From: Varunaivibrio sulfuroxidans
Lineage (GTDB): Bacteria > Pseudomonadota > Alphaproteobacteria > Rhodospirillales > Magnetovibrionaceae
Direction of reading: 5' to 3'
Length of the DNA: 64,000 bases
NCBI RefSeq assembly: GCF_029318635.1
Contig: NZ_CP119676.1
Coordinates: 512,614-576,613 of the forward strand
Shown: positions 46,834-55,834 of the stretch, one piece after another
Position numbering within the stretch: the first letter of the stretch is position 1
Layout: every line of letters starts with the position of its first letter
The notes under the pieces: model-generated
Told to the model about the DNA's origin: nothing
The model's input: only the letters and a program-made list of their open reading frames with translations
Database searches by the model: none
Made by a program: the position numbers and the translations under genes

Positions 46834-47748
46834 ATGATGATCTACCTTCCTATAGCTAAAATCTCCGTCAATATTTTTGTTATTTTAGGCATGGGTGGGG
46901 GCGTTGGCCTGTTATCCGGCCTGTTCGGCGTCGGCGGAGGTTTTTTAATCACCCCTTTGTTGATTTTCATCGGCATTCCCTCCGCCGTCGCTGTGGCGAC
47001 CGGGGCCAATCAAATCGTGGCGGCCTCCGTGTCCGGCGTCCTCGCGCACTGGAAACGCGGTAATGTCGATCTCAAGATGGGGATTATTTTGCTGGTTGGC
47101 GGCGTGATCGGCTCAACCCTGGGCGTTTGGCTGTTCACCTTCTTAAAATCGTTGGGTCAAATTGACCTCGTCATCAAATTGTCTTATGTCGTTTTTCTCG
47201 GCATCATCGGGGGATTGATGCTTGTCGAAAGCATCAACGCCATGATGCGCAAAAAGAATGCGGGGGCGGGAAAACGCCATCATCACACCTGGATTCATGG
47301 ACTGCCCTTCAAGACCCGGTTTCGTCGTTCGCGCCTGTATATCAGCGCCATTCTCCCCTTCATAATCGGCATCATCGTCGGCGTTCTTTCGGCAATCATG
47401 GGGGTCGGTGGCGGCTTCGTCATGGTTCCGGCGATGATATATCTTCTTGGCATGCCGACGTCGATCGTCATTGGGACATCGCTTTTTCAGATCATTTTTG
47501 TTACCGGCAACGTCACCATCTTGCAAGCCGTTAACAATTACGCAGTGGACGTCGTCCTGGCGTTGCTGCTGCTGGTCGGTGGGGTCATCGGCGCCCAATT
47601 TGGCGCCCGGCTCGGCGCCAAATTGCATGGCGAACAGCTCCGCGTTCTTTTGGCGTTACTGGTTGTCGCCGTCTGCGCAAAGATGGCCTATGGCCTGATC
47701 GCCACGCCCGAAGACGTCTATTCCTTGGCGATGTTGGGCGGAAATTAA
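46834..47748 (+). CDS. TauE/SafE-family anion exporter, copy 1
   Basis: 304 aa with eight or so membrane helices in two repeats: GGGVGLLSGLFGVGGGFLITPL near the start and GVLSAIMGVGGGFVMVPAMIYLL in the second half. The family exports sulfite, sulfoacetate or related anions. In a Sox locus a sulfite or sulfane-sulfur export role is likely. A 304-aa paralogue follows with very high similarity. Confidence 0.9.
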   Translation: MMIYLPIAKISVNIFVILGMGGGVGLLSGLFGVGGGFLITPLLIFIGIPSAVAVATGANQIVAASVSGVLAHWKRGNVDLKMGIILLVGGVIGSTLGVWLFTFLKSLGQIDLVIKLSYVVFLGIIGGLMLVESINAMMRKKNAGAGKRHHHTWIHGLPFKTRFRRSRLYISAILPFIIGIIVGVLSAIMGVGGGFVMVPAMIYLLGMPTSIVIGTSLFQIIFVTGNVTILQAVNNYAVDVVLALLLLVGGVIGAQFGARLGAKLHGEQLRVLLALLVVAVCAKMAYGLIATPEDVYSLAMLGGN

Positions 47749-48096
47749 AAAAGAATGCCCCCCCCCGCGCCGCCGGTTGAAATTCGATATTGTCGATGCA
47801 CGCCCCTTGACAATCGGCCCACATTACATTAGAAGCCTCTAATGTCTTTAAATGTAAGGGGTTTTTTGTTTTATTCGATGCCTTACAGACATATGATCAT
47901 GCCTTCACACACGCCTTTTTCCGACATTTTTTCTCTGTCGGGAACGTTCGGTTCAAAACCTGGGACGTTAAAGAAGGCCACCGGGATGGAAAACAGACGC
48001 GCGTGACGACAAAAAATACATTTCAAACGCGTGCATGGGTGGTTTTGACCGCCTCGGCCAACACGTCCCGGGCAGGGAAATAAGGCAAAAATCGCT
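47749..48096 (+). promoter_or_regulatory. safE2 leader with operator dyad and attenuator
   Basis: 348 bp. TTGACA at 47807-47812, then 15 bp to the dyad ATTAGAAGCCTCTAAT (47828-47843; extended ACATTAG/CTAATGT). The hairpin CCTCT (47836-47840) / AGGGG (47857-47861) is followed by TTTTTTGTTTT. It parallels the safE1 leader base by base for about 65 bp, then diverges. No gene is seen in the remaining 220 bp. Confidence 0.65.
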
Positions 48097-49011
48097 ATGC
48101 AAATTTACCTCCCCATCGCCGAAGTCTCAGTGAACATCTTTTTAATCTTAGGCATGGGGGGCGGCGTGGGCTTCCTCTCCGGTCTTTTTGGTGTTGGCGG
48201 CGGCTTCTTGATGACTCCCTTGCTGATCTTTATCGGCATTCCCCCCGCGGTCGCCGTAGCCACGGAAGCCAACCAGATTGTAGCGTCGTCCGTGTCCGGG
48301 GTTCTCGCCCACTGGAAACGGGGCAATGTCGATGTCAAAATGGGGGTCATGCTGCTGATCGGCGGCGTCATCGGCTCTACTTTGGGCGTTTGGCTGTTCA
48401 CAATCCTCAAGGAACTCGGGCAGATCGATCTGGTCATTAAGGTCTCGTATGTCGTTTTCCTGGGAATCATCGGATCGGTTATGTTCGTCGAAAGTCTGAG
48501 GACGATGATGCATCGCCAGAAGCAAGCCGCTCCCAGGCGCAGGGTGCACAACTGGATGCATGGGCTGCCCTTGAAGATGCGTTTCCATCGTTCGCGTCTA
48601 TATATCAGCGTGATTCCGACTCTCATGATCGGCGTCGTCGTCGGCATCTTGTCTGCGATCATGGGGGTTGGCGGTGGATTCATCATGGTTCCGGCGATGA
48701 TTTATCTGCTCGGCATGCCTACGGCGGTCGTCGTGGGAACATCGCTTTTTCAGATTATTTTCGTCACCGCCAATGTCACCATCTTGCAGGCCGTCAATAA
48801 CTTTGCCGTTGATGTCGTCTTGGCGCTGCTCTTGCTTGCCGGCGGCGTGATCGGCGCCCAGTTTGGCGCCAAGGCCGGTGCGAAACTGCATGGCGAACAG
48901 CTTCGCGTTCTCCTTGCCGTAATGGTTCTTGGGGTTTGCGGAAAAATCGGTTTCGATCTTCTCATCACCCCAGTTGATGTTTTTTCAATCGGCCCCGTTG
49001 GAGGTCACTAA
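48097..49011 (+). CDS. TauE/SafE-family anion exporter, copy 2
   Basis: 304 aa, same length as copy 1 and very similar along its length (GVGFLSGLFGVGGGFLMTPL; GILSAIMGVGGGFIMVPAM). Tandem duplication including the leader is evident. Differences are concentrated in the central hydrophilic loop (HRQKQAAPRRRVHN versus KKNAGAGKRHHHT). The downstream TIGR02186 gene starts 4 bp later, so the two are co-transcribed. Confidence 0.9.
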   Translation: MQIYLPIAEVSVNIFLILGMGGGVGFLSGLFGVGGGFLMTPLLIFIGIPPAVAVATEANQIVASSVSGVLAHWKRGNVDVKMGVMLLIGGVIGSTLGVWLFTILKELGQIDLVIKVSYVVFLGIIGSVMFVESLRTMMHRQKQAAPRRRVHNWMHGLPLKMRFHRSRLYISVIPTLMIGVVVGILSAIMGVGGGFIMVPAMIYLLGMPTAVVVGTSLFQIIFVTANVTILQAVNNFAVDVVLALLLLAGGVIGAQFGAKAGAKLHGEQLRVLLAVMVLGVCGKIGFDLLITPVDVFSIGPVGGH

Positions 49012-49015
49012 GTCC

Positions 49016-49795
49016 ATGACGCTTTCAATGCTAATGCGCTTAATGCGTAAAAATTCACCTTTTATCGCAATATGTATGCTCCTCTTTGGCATATCCACCG
49101 CTCATGGCGAAGATTTAGCGATCGACCTTTCCCATAACGAGGTTGCGATCACCACGGCTTTCAGTGGTACCGACCTTCTTCTTTTCGGCGCCACCGACCA
49201 AAACAAAAAAAGCGACATTATCGTCGTTGTCCGTGGCCCCAAAGGCAAGGAAATCGTGCGCCACAAGGAGCACGTCATGGGACTTTGGATCAACAGTGGC
49301 GAAATGGAGTTTGTCGGCGTACCCGATTTTTATACCGTCGCCAGCAGTCGTCCCTTGAACGAAATTTTGCCCGAGGATGTCCTAAAGCGTGAACAGATCG
49401 GCGCACACCGTTTGGTCTTCAGTCCCATTGCGGGAACCACCATGGGGCCGGAAAAGCAGGCCGCCTACCACGAGGCCCTGCTGCGTAACAAACGCCGGCA
49501 AGGCCTTTACGCGACGGATATTGGGGATGTGACATTCGTCGGCGTAAATCTGTTTCGCACCACCCTTCATTTTCCCGCCGCCGTTCCCGTGGGCGATTAC
49601 CGGATCGAGACCTATTTGGTGCGCGACGACAAAATCGTCACGCGCCATGAAACGGAGATGCGCGTGCATAAAATCGGCGTCGAAGAAGAAATCTACAATT
49701 TCGCCCATCAACAGGCTTGGGCGTACGGAATTCTTGCTATCATCGTTGCCGGTCTGGCAGGATGGGTTGCAAACGCCATCTTCCGGAAGGCTTAA
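49016..49795 (+). CDS. TIGR02186-family membrane-anchored protein
   Basis: 259 aa from ATG 49016 (GGAGG 13 bp before). N-terminal signal (FIAICMLLFGISTAHGED), a periplasmic beta-rich domain (VAITTAFSGTDLLLFGATDQ; VVVRGPKGKEIVRHKEHVMG), and one C-terminal membrane helix (AYGILAIIVAGLAGWVANAIF). The family commonly follows TauE/SafE exporter genes; its function is not known. Two later in-frame ATGs are alternative starts. Confidence 0.82.
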   Translation: MTLSMLMRLMRKNSPFIAICMLLFGISTAHGEDLAIDLSHNEVAITTAFSGTDLLLFGATDQNKKSDIIVVVRGPKGKEIVRHKEHVMGLWINSGEMEFVGVPDFYTVASSRPLNEILPEDVLKREQIGAHRLVFSPIAGTTMGPEKQAAYHEALLRNKRRQGLYATDIGDVTFVGVNLFRTTLHFPAAVPVGDYRIETYLVRDDKIVTRHETEMRVHKIGVEEEIYNFAHQQAWAYGILAIIVAGLAGWVANAIFRKA

Positions 49796-49800
49796 AACTC

Positions 49801-50325
49801 ATGAGTGAAAAAAGATTATCTCCCGAAGCCCTAGAGGGCAGTGAAATCCACACCGACGAAAATAAGGAATTTACCTTTTTATGCGTCGTTGACGACACCG
49901 AGGAGCTTAGCCAGGCGCTTCGCTTTTCATGCGCCCGAGCGAAACGGGTCGGCGGACGGGTGTCCTTGCTCTATGTTGTCGAACCGGCCGAGTTCCATCA
50001 CTGGGTCGCCGTCGGCGATCTGATGCGTGAAGAACGCTTGGAAGAAGCCGAGGAGATGTTGAATGTCGTCTCGAATGTGGTTTTCAAACGTACCGGAAAA
50101 AAACCGACAAACTACATCCGCGAAGGCAACCTTCTCGAACAGTTAATCGAGCTGATCGAAGAAGAAAAATCCATTTCACTTCTGGTTCTCGGCGCAGCGA
50201 CGGGCGCCGAAGGTCCCGGTCCGCTGGTATCGACCTTGATTGAGAAGATGGCCGGTCAGCTGCGCGTTCCGATCACGATCGTCCCCGGATCGCTTACGGA
50301 CGAGGAAATAGACCAAATCACATGA
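49801..50325 (+). CDS. Universal stress protein
   Basis: 174 aa from ATG 49801, 5 bp after the TIGR02186 stop. Single Usp domain: FTFLCVVDDTEELSQALRFS, SLLYVVEP, then LLVLGAATGAEGPGPLVSTL with the ATP-site Gly-rich loop. It is probably part of the safE2-TIGR02186 transcript. A 20-residue N-terminal extension precedes the domain. Confidence 0.85.
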   Translation: MSEKRLSPEALEGSEIHTDENKEFTFLCVVDDTEELSQALRFSCARAKRVGGRVSLLYVVEPAEFHHWVAVGDLMREERLEEAEEMLNVVSNVVFKRTGKKPTNYIREGNLLEQLIELIEEEKSISLLVLGAATGAEGPGPLVSTLIEKMAGQLRVPITIVPGSLTDEEIDQIT

Positions 50326-50457
50326 TCTCTGCACCCTCCCCCTCCTCCTCCTCCTTTGAGGGGAAAAGGGCGCGGGGCGCTTGCTTCCGGGAGTCCGCGT
50401 CAGGGGCCGTGCCGCCGAAGGGCCGTTCCAAGAGCCGTACCCGAAAACACAGGACAC

Positions 50458-51426
50458 TCAGCGTACGATCATGACCGAATTGTGCGCCGTTTCCATGACT
50501 TTGAAGGCGACGGACCCCATGAAAAATCGATGCAGGCCACTCTTCGCCGTATCCGACAAGACAATCAGGGAATAATCCGGCCCGGCCTCGACGATTTCTT
50601 CTACCGGATCGCCCCTGCGGATCAAGGTTTCAGCCACGGAAATCTTCATGGATTCGAGCGCGTTGCGAGCCGCTTCGACGTTTTCTCGCGCCTTTTCCTC
50701 GCCTTCATCATCCAAAGCAACCGACATGATGGAAATCGGGCACTGGCATCGGCTAGCGATCATAGCGTCCTTGCGCACCATATCCATGGCGGTCGCGGAG
50801 CCGTCGGTACAGATCAAATGTCCATGCCCAACTTCCAAATCACGGGCGATCAAGACGGAACAGGGCGCGTGAATAGCGACTTTTTCGGCAACAGCCGGAT
50901 CCCAAAATCCCTTAATGCTCCCCTTCCAGCGCGAAGACGCCCCCAAGATGATCAAATCGTAAGGCGCCAGCTCGTACTGCTGCAAAATACCGGTAGCGAC
51001 ATCCGGGGCGACTTTAAGTTTTAGGACCGTCTTCTTGCCATTTTCATTCCTGTACTCAATTTTATTGTCCCCCAGCGTCGTGCCCTGGACATCGGTGTGA
51101 TAGCTGTGCTGCTCCCAGTTATTGTCCATAACGCCCAGATCGACGAGAAGATCGCGACCTTTCTTTAAATATTTAATCCCCGGCAATTCGAGGCCCCACT
51201 CCAACATGTTCTGGCGCGCCACTTCGATCTCAAACCCCCCGGAGCGCAACCCCTGATCGGCGGGGCGAACGTACAAAAGAACGATATCGGCGTCGATTCC
51301 CCCACCGAGTTTGGCGGCATAGCGCAGCCCTCGGTAAGATTCGTCCGATCCGTCTATACACACAAGGATGCGAAACCGGTGATCGTCCATCGCATCGCCG
51401 ATAGCTTTCTGATCCAGGTCGTTCAC
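50458..51426 (-). CDS. Tandem universal stress protein
   Basis: 322 aa with two Usp domains: FRILVCIDGSDESYRGLRYA with LIILGASSRWKGSIKGFWDP, and GHLICTDGSATAMDMVRKDA with LIVLSDTAKSGLHRFFMGSV. Starts 40 bp after the DASS transporter gene on the same strand, so they may be co-expressed. Specific ligand unknown. Confidence 0.87.
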   Translation of the reverse strand: MNDLDQKAIGDAMDDHRFRILVCIDGSDESYRGLRYAAKLGGGIDADIVLLYVRPADQGLRSGGFEIEVARQNMLEWGLELPGIKYLKKGRDLLVDLGVMDNNWEQHSYHTDVQGTTLGDNKIEYRNENGKKTVLKLKVAPDVATGILQQYELAPYDLIILGASSRWKGSIKGFWDPAVAEKVAIHAPCSVLIARDLEVGHGHLICTDGSATAMDMVRKDAMIASRCQCPISIMSVALDDEGEEKARENVEAARNALESMKISVAETLIRRGDPVEEIVEAGPDYSLIVLSDTAKSGLHRFFMGSVAFKVMETAHNSVMIVR

Positions 51427-51466
51427 GGCAACATACTCCTTAACTGAACACGCCGGTGGAAACGTC

Positions 51467-52966
51467 CTACACGCCGATCAGGGGCCAATACACCAAAGCC
51501 CCGATAAGCAGAATAACCGTCGAGACAATCACCATTTTCCAACCGACACGAAGGAAATCCGTGGTTTTCAGGTAACCCGATGCATAAACGATGGTGCACG
51601 CCGGCGTACCGACCACGGTAAGGTAGGCAAAAGCGGACGAAACCGCCGTCACGAAGCCCAGGACGATCGGGCTTTCGTGGGCCGCGACGGCCAACTTCAG
51701 GACGATTGGCCCCAACACGGCGACGGCGGCGCCATTGGACATGGTATTGGTCACAAAGGTGGTCAGAACGGAAACGGCGGCCCACAGACCAATTCCGCTA
51801 TGCGCCCCCAAGGGGGTGAGGAGCGCGAGGAAGCTTTCGGCAACCCATTGCGCCGCCCCCGTGTCCTTCATCTGAACGCCCAGGGATATTGCCGCGCCGT
51901 ACAGCAAAACGACTCCCCAGTTGACGCCCGAGTTGATGTCCTCCCAGCGCACCAGACCGGCAACCAAGAAGGCGGCGGCTCCGGCGATGGCGATGGTGCC
52001 CATGCCATGATCGCCGGAAAGGAAAATCCATCCCCCCAAGACCATCAGGAAAAGGACGATCGACAGCCAGTCGCCGATTTTCATCGGCCCCTGTTCCTCG
52101 ACCCTGGCGCGGAGCTTAACGATCGCGCGAGACATATCCTTGTATTCGGGGCGGAAGGTAAACAGCAGGATCAACGTAACAAACGGCAGTTGCACCAAAA
52201 ATATGGGATAGGCGTAAAATGTCCACTTCAGATAATCGACCAGATAGCCATATGTCGCGGGGTTGGTCGGGTCGTAAAAAAATTCTTTCCAATAGCCGAT
52301 CATGATGGCGTTACGCGCCCCGCCCGATGGCGTGCCAATACCGGCGACGGAACAGCCGTACGATATGGACAACAATAAAACGGCCGCCAGTTTACGCACC
52401 TTCCTGGGGTCGTCCGAGGTCAGGCTGATCAAGGTGATTCCCACCGGCAACATCATCGCAGCGACCGTGTGTTCACCGATGAACGAGGCCAGGATTCCCG
52501 AAACCGCCGATATTCCAAAGGCGATTCGCGCCGTGCGGGTTCCCGTCATGCGCACCAATATCCAGGCGATTCGCGTATCCAACTTTTGCTTGACGACGGC
52601 CACAGCCAACATCAGCGAGCCCATGATAAACAAAACGGAATCGCTCATCAGGCTTTTGGCGACGGTGGAAGATTCCAGTTCCATCAAGACGACTTCCGCC
52701 GTCACGATCAGTAGCGCCACGGTGGGCAAGGGAACCGGCTCGGTGATAAACAAAATCGTGGCGACCAGCGAGACGGTCAGAACGATCATCCCTTCGCGAC
52801 TCAGTCCTTCGGGTTGTCCCAAACTAAGCAGGATCGCGCCCACGGCGAGAGCGATGAAAAACCAACGTTTTTCCCAGAAATAGAGAAGATTCAAACGGCG
52901 GCGTACATGAAGAATACGAGGTAGATTCTTCGAGAGCGCGCCGACCGTTATCCGCCCATTAAACAT
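51467..52966 (-). CDS. DASS/SLC13-family anion transporter
   Basis: 499 aa from ATG 52966 (AGGGGG about 10 bp upstream); a GTG at 52990 adds eight residues. At least eleven hydrophobic segments, with SNGAAVAVLGPIVLKLA-like NTMSNGAA and the ATVAALMLPV-like clusters of sodium/sulfate symporters. The substrate may be sulfate or a dicarboxylate. The position beside sulfur genes and a Usp gene favours sulfate export or import, but this is unproven. Confidence 0.83.
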   Translation of the reverse strand: MFNGRITVGALSKNLPRILHVRRRLNLLYFWEKRWFFIALAVGAILLSLGQPEGLSREGMIVLTVSLVATILFITEPVPLPTVALLIVTAEVVLMELESSTVAKSLMSDSVLFIMGSLMLAVAVVKQKLDTRIAWILVRMTGTRTARIAFGISAVSGILASFIGEHTVAAMMLPVGITLISLTSDDPRKVRKLAAVLLLSISYGCSVAGIGTPSGGARNAIMIGYWKEFFYDPTNPATYGYLVDYLKWTFYAYPIFLVQLPFVTLILLFTFRPEYKDMSRAIVKLRARVEEQGPMKIGDWLSIVLFLMVLGGWIFLSGDHGMGTIAIAGAAAFLVAGLVRWEDINSGVNWGVVLLYGAAISLGVQMKDTGAAQWVAESFLALLTPLGAHSGIGLWAAVSVLTTFVTNTMSNGAAVAVLGPIVLKLAVAAHESPIVLGFVTAVSSAFAYLTVVGTPACTIVYASGYLKTTDFLRVGWKMVIVSTVILLIGALVYWPLIGV

Positions 52967-53354
52967 CGCGAGCACACCCCCTGTGTCCACGGGTCCCCGT
53001 GGCTTATATTCATGGCGTTTTCATGCAAGGAGAACACGAACCCGCAAAAAGGCCCCACCCGTGGGAATCATGGTACTCTATCCGGGATTGAAAATCCCCT
53101 CACTTATTAACCTTAAGACATTTACCTCCATCCGCCCAACAGGCGATGCCGGGAAAAGAAATCGCACTATACCGTGCAAACCCGCGCCGCTTCTTGATCG
53201 AGTTCGAGCCTTTTCTTAATCGAAAAAGGAGCCTCCGGCACCCTAAAAGATGAGATGAGATGAGACAGGATGGGATGAGACAGGATGGGATGGGTTCGCA
53301 AGGGAAAAGATGCCTTAGCAAAACACGACCTATTTTTTAGAACCCCATCAGTCT
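52967..53354. repeat. Intergenic region with short tandem repeats
   Basis: 388 bp between phnL and the DASS gene. At 53249-53294 there is a GATGA/GATGG-type low-complexity stretch in which GATGAGACAGGATGG occurs twice. A hairpin CCTTTT/AAAAGG lies around 53210-53228 and might be a terminator-like structure. No gene was seen, in particular no phnM or phnN. Confidence 0.6.
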
Positions 53355-54080
53355 TCACGGTGCGGACGTCAACGCCGCCATCTCGAAAAATTTCGCGCCC
53401 AATGCCTGGGGAAGGGCGTCGTCGTGAAAGGTCCCGACAACGCAGGCGCCGCGTCGCAACGCATCGCCGATCAGGGCGCCGACAACATCGCGGTTGTCCG
53501 CGTCCAGCGATGCCGTGGGCTCGTCCAGCAGCAGAATCGGATAATCGACGATCAGGCCGCGCGCAACGTTGATACGTTGCTGTTGGCCGCCGGAAAATGT
53601 CGCCGGGGCCAGCAACCACAGCCGTTCCGGGATGTTCATCCGGCGCAATACCGCCGCCGCCTTGTCGCGGGCGTGCGCCGCCCTCTCGCCCAAGGCGATC
53701 AAAGGCTCGGCGACGACATCGATCGCCGGCACCCGGGGGACGGCGCGCAGGAATTGACTGACGTAGCCGATGGTCCGACGGCGGATCTCGATAACTTGAC
53801 GGGGGGATGCGCCGACGATATCGACGACGTGATCGCCGTGGCGCACCCAGATGGCCCCAGCCTGGATTCGGTAGTTGCCGTACAAGGCGCGCAAGAGGGT
53901 GCTTTTGCCGACCCCCGACGGACCGCGCAAGACGAGACATTCACCGCGCCGCGCGGTCACGCTGACGGCGCGCAGGACGGGGATTTCGATGCCACCCTGA
54001 TTATGCAGGGTAAAGGTTTTTTCGATCCCCCGAACGAAAATCATATCCGCGTCATCGATCATGGAGGGGTTTTTTTTCAT
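53355..54080 (-). CDS. phnL: C-P lyase accessory ATPase PhnL
   Basis: 241 aa ABC-type ATPase: LRGPSGVGKSTLLRALYGNY (Walker A), TFSGGQQQRINVARGLIVDY (signature) and ILLLDEPTASLDADNRD (Walker B). VPAIDVVAEPL is a PhnL feature. It lies 7 bp after phnK and is the last phn gene of the run; phnM and phnN do not follow. Confidence 0.93.
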   Translation of the reverse strand: MKKNPSMIDDADMIFVRGIEKTFTLHNQGGIEIPVLRAVSVTARRGECLVLRGPSGVGKSTLLRALYGNYRIQAGAIWVRHGDHVVDIVGASPRQVIEIRRRTIGYVSQFLRAVPRVPAIDVVAEPLIALGERAAHARDKAAAVLRRMNIPERLWLLAPATFSGGQQQRINVARGLIVDYPILLLDEPTASLDADNRDVVGALIGDALRRGACVVGTFHDDALPQALGAKFFEMAALTSAP

Positions 54081-54087
54081 GAGATCC

Positions 54088-54894
54088 TCAGGGCTGTAAG
54101 ATCGAGGACACCAGCAATTGGGTGTAGGGATGCTGCGGGTCGTCGAGGACTTGATCGGTAAGCCCGCTTTCGATGATGCGCCCCCGGCGCATCACCACCA
54201 GGCGATGGGCGAGCAGGCGGGCGACCGCCAGGTCGTGGGTAACGATAATCGCCGAAACGCCCAGCGTCGCCACCAAGGAACGCAACAGATCGAGGAGACG
54301 CGCCTGCACCGAGACATCCAGGCCGCCAGTAGGCTCGTCCATGAACAATAGGCGCGGTTCAGTGATGAGGTTGCGCGCGATCTGCAAACGTTGCCGCATG
54401 CCCCCGGAAAATGTCGTCGGGAAATCGTCGATCCGCTCGGCGTCGATTTCGACCCGACGCAACCAGTGGAGCGCCCGAGTGCGAATATCGCCGTAGTGGC
54501 GCGCCCCCACCGCCATCAGCGGCTCGCCCACGTTGGCTCCGGCACTGACCCCCATGCGCAGACCATCCCGGGCGTCTTGCCGCACCAAACCCCACTGGGT
54601 GCGCATCACCATGCGTCGTTCGGCCGCGCTCAGGGAGAATATATCGCACAGGCCCCGCTCCGGGAGGTCGTACCACACGCCCCCCCCACTGGGAGAGCGT
54701 TGGGCCGATGCGCACTCCAGCACCGTGGTTTTCCCCGATCCCGATTCGCCGACGATGCCGAGCACCTCACCGGGCCAGATGTCGAAGCTGACATCGGCGC
54801 AACCGACCCGCATGCCGTACATTTTATGCAAACCGCAAACCCGCATCAGGGGTCTGCCGCCGGAGAGATCCGAGAGGGGCGTTTGTATTGTCAT
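54088..54894 (-). CDS. phnK: C-P lyase accessory ATPase PhnK
   Basis: 268 aa from ATG 54894, 1 bp after phnJ; an in-frame upstream extension overlaps phnJ and lacks homology. Walker A GIVGESGSGKTTVLECA, signature TFSGGMRQRLQIARNL and Walker B LLFMDEPTGGLDVSVQ. PhnK docks on the PhnGHIJ core and powers C-P lyase function. Confidence 0.94.
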   Translation of the reverse strand: MTIQTPLSDLSGGRPLMRVCGLHKMYGMRVGCADVSFDIWPGEVLGIVGESGSGKTTVLECASAQRSPSGGGVWYDLPERGLCDIFSLSAAERRMVMRTQWGLVRQDARDGLRMGVSAGANVGEPLMAVGARHYGDIRTRALHWLRRVEIDAERIDDFPTTFSGGMRQRLQIARNLITEPRLLFMDEPTGGLDVSVQARLLDLLRSLVATLGVSAIIVTHDLAVARLLAHRLVVMRRGRIIESGLTDQVLDDPQHPYTQLLVSSILQP

Positions 54895-54895
54895 C

Positions 54896-55834
54896 TCAGT
54901 ACGCCGCCTCGCGCTTCGCGGTCGCGTCCGTGGCCCCGTCCGTCGTTTCGGGCGCGCCGCCGTGCCCGGCCTCGCGGCGTTCCCGGCAATAATCGGTGTC
55001 CGAACAAACATGCATTCGCGCCCCCGCGTCGTCGATCACGATCTCGTCGAGATAGCTGTCGGCGCTGCCACATAGGGCGCACGCCTCGTCCCAGGTCTGC
55101 ACCGCAAAGGGATAGTCGTCGAAATCCAGGCTTTCGACCCGGGTGTAGGGTGGAACGGCGTAAATGCGCTGCTCACGCCCGGCCCCGAACAGTTGTAGCG
55201 CCGCCATACGGTCCATTTTCGGATTGTCGAATTTGGGGATTGGCGAGGGCGACATGAGATAACGCCCGCCGACCATGACGGGGTAGTCGTAGGTCGTGGC
55301 GATCCGCCCATAATGGGTAATGTCCTCATACAATTTGACCGACATCGCACCGTAATCACCGAGCGCGTGCATCGTGCGAGTCTGCGCCTCGCGCGGCTCC
55401 AGCCAGCGCAACGGTTCGGGAATGGGAACCTGATAGACCAAGACTTGTCCCTCTTCCAAGGGACTCTCGGGAATCCGATGGCGGGTCTGGATGAGGCTCG
55501 CTTCCGCGGTGCGCTCGGTGGTGGCGACGCCCGCCGTCTTGGCGAAAAAACGGCGAATGCTGACGGCGTTGGTGGTGTCGTCGGCGCCCTGATCGATCAC
55601 CTTTAGGGTATCGTCTTTACCGATGATGCTGGCGGTAATCTGAATACCGCCTGTCCCCCAGCCGTAGGGCAAAGGCATCTCCCGCGACGCAAAAGGGACC
55701 TGATGGCCGGGAATCGCCACCGCCTTGAGTATGGCCCGACGGATCATCCGTTTGCTCTGTTCGTCCAGGTAGGCGAAATTGTAAGCGCCTTGCCCCGCCA
55801 CGGTGTCGCCGGGCCACGGTCTGCTTGAATTCAT
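54896..55834 (-). CDS. phnJ: C-P lyase radical SAM enzyme PhnJ
   Basis: 312 aa. The FeS ligands are the cysteines in EACALCGS and MHVCSDTDYC with the typical spacing, and RIYAVPPYTRVESLDFDDYP precedes them. PhnJ cleaves the C-P bond of 5-phosphoribosyl-1-phosphonate through a radical SAM mechanism. Overlaps phnI stop-start by 4 bp. Full length. Confidence 0.96.
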   Translation of the reverse strand: MNSSRPWPGDTVAGQGAYNFAYLDEQSKRMIRRAILKAVAIPGHQVPFASREMPLPYGWGTGGIQITASIIGKDDTLKVIDQGADDTTNAVSIRRFFAKTAGVATTERTAEASLIQTRHRIPESPLEEGQVLVYQVPIPEPLRWLEPREAQTRTMHALGDYGAMSVKLYEDITHYGRIATTYDYPVMVGGRYLMSPSPIPKFDNPKMDRMAALQLFGAGREQRIYAVPPYTRVESLDFDDYPFAVQTWDEACALCGSADSYLDEIVIDDAGARMHVCSDTDYCRERREAGHGGAPETTDGATDATAKREAAY

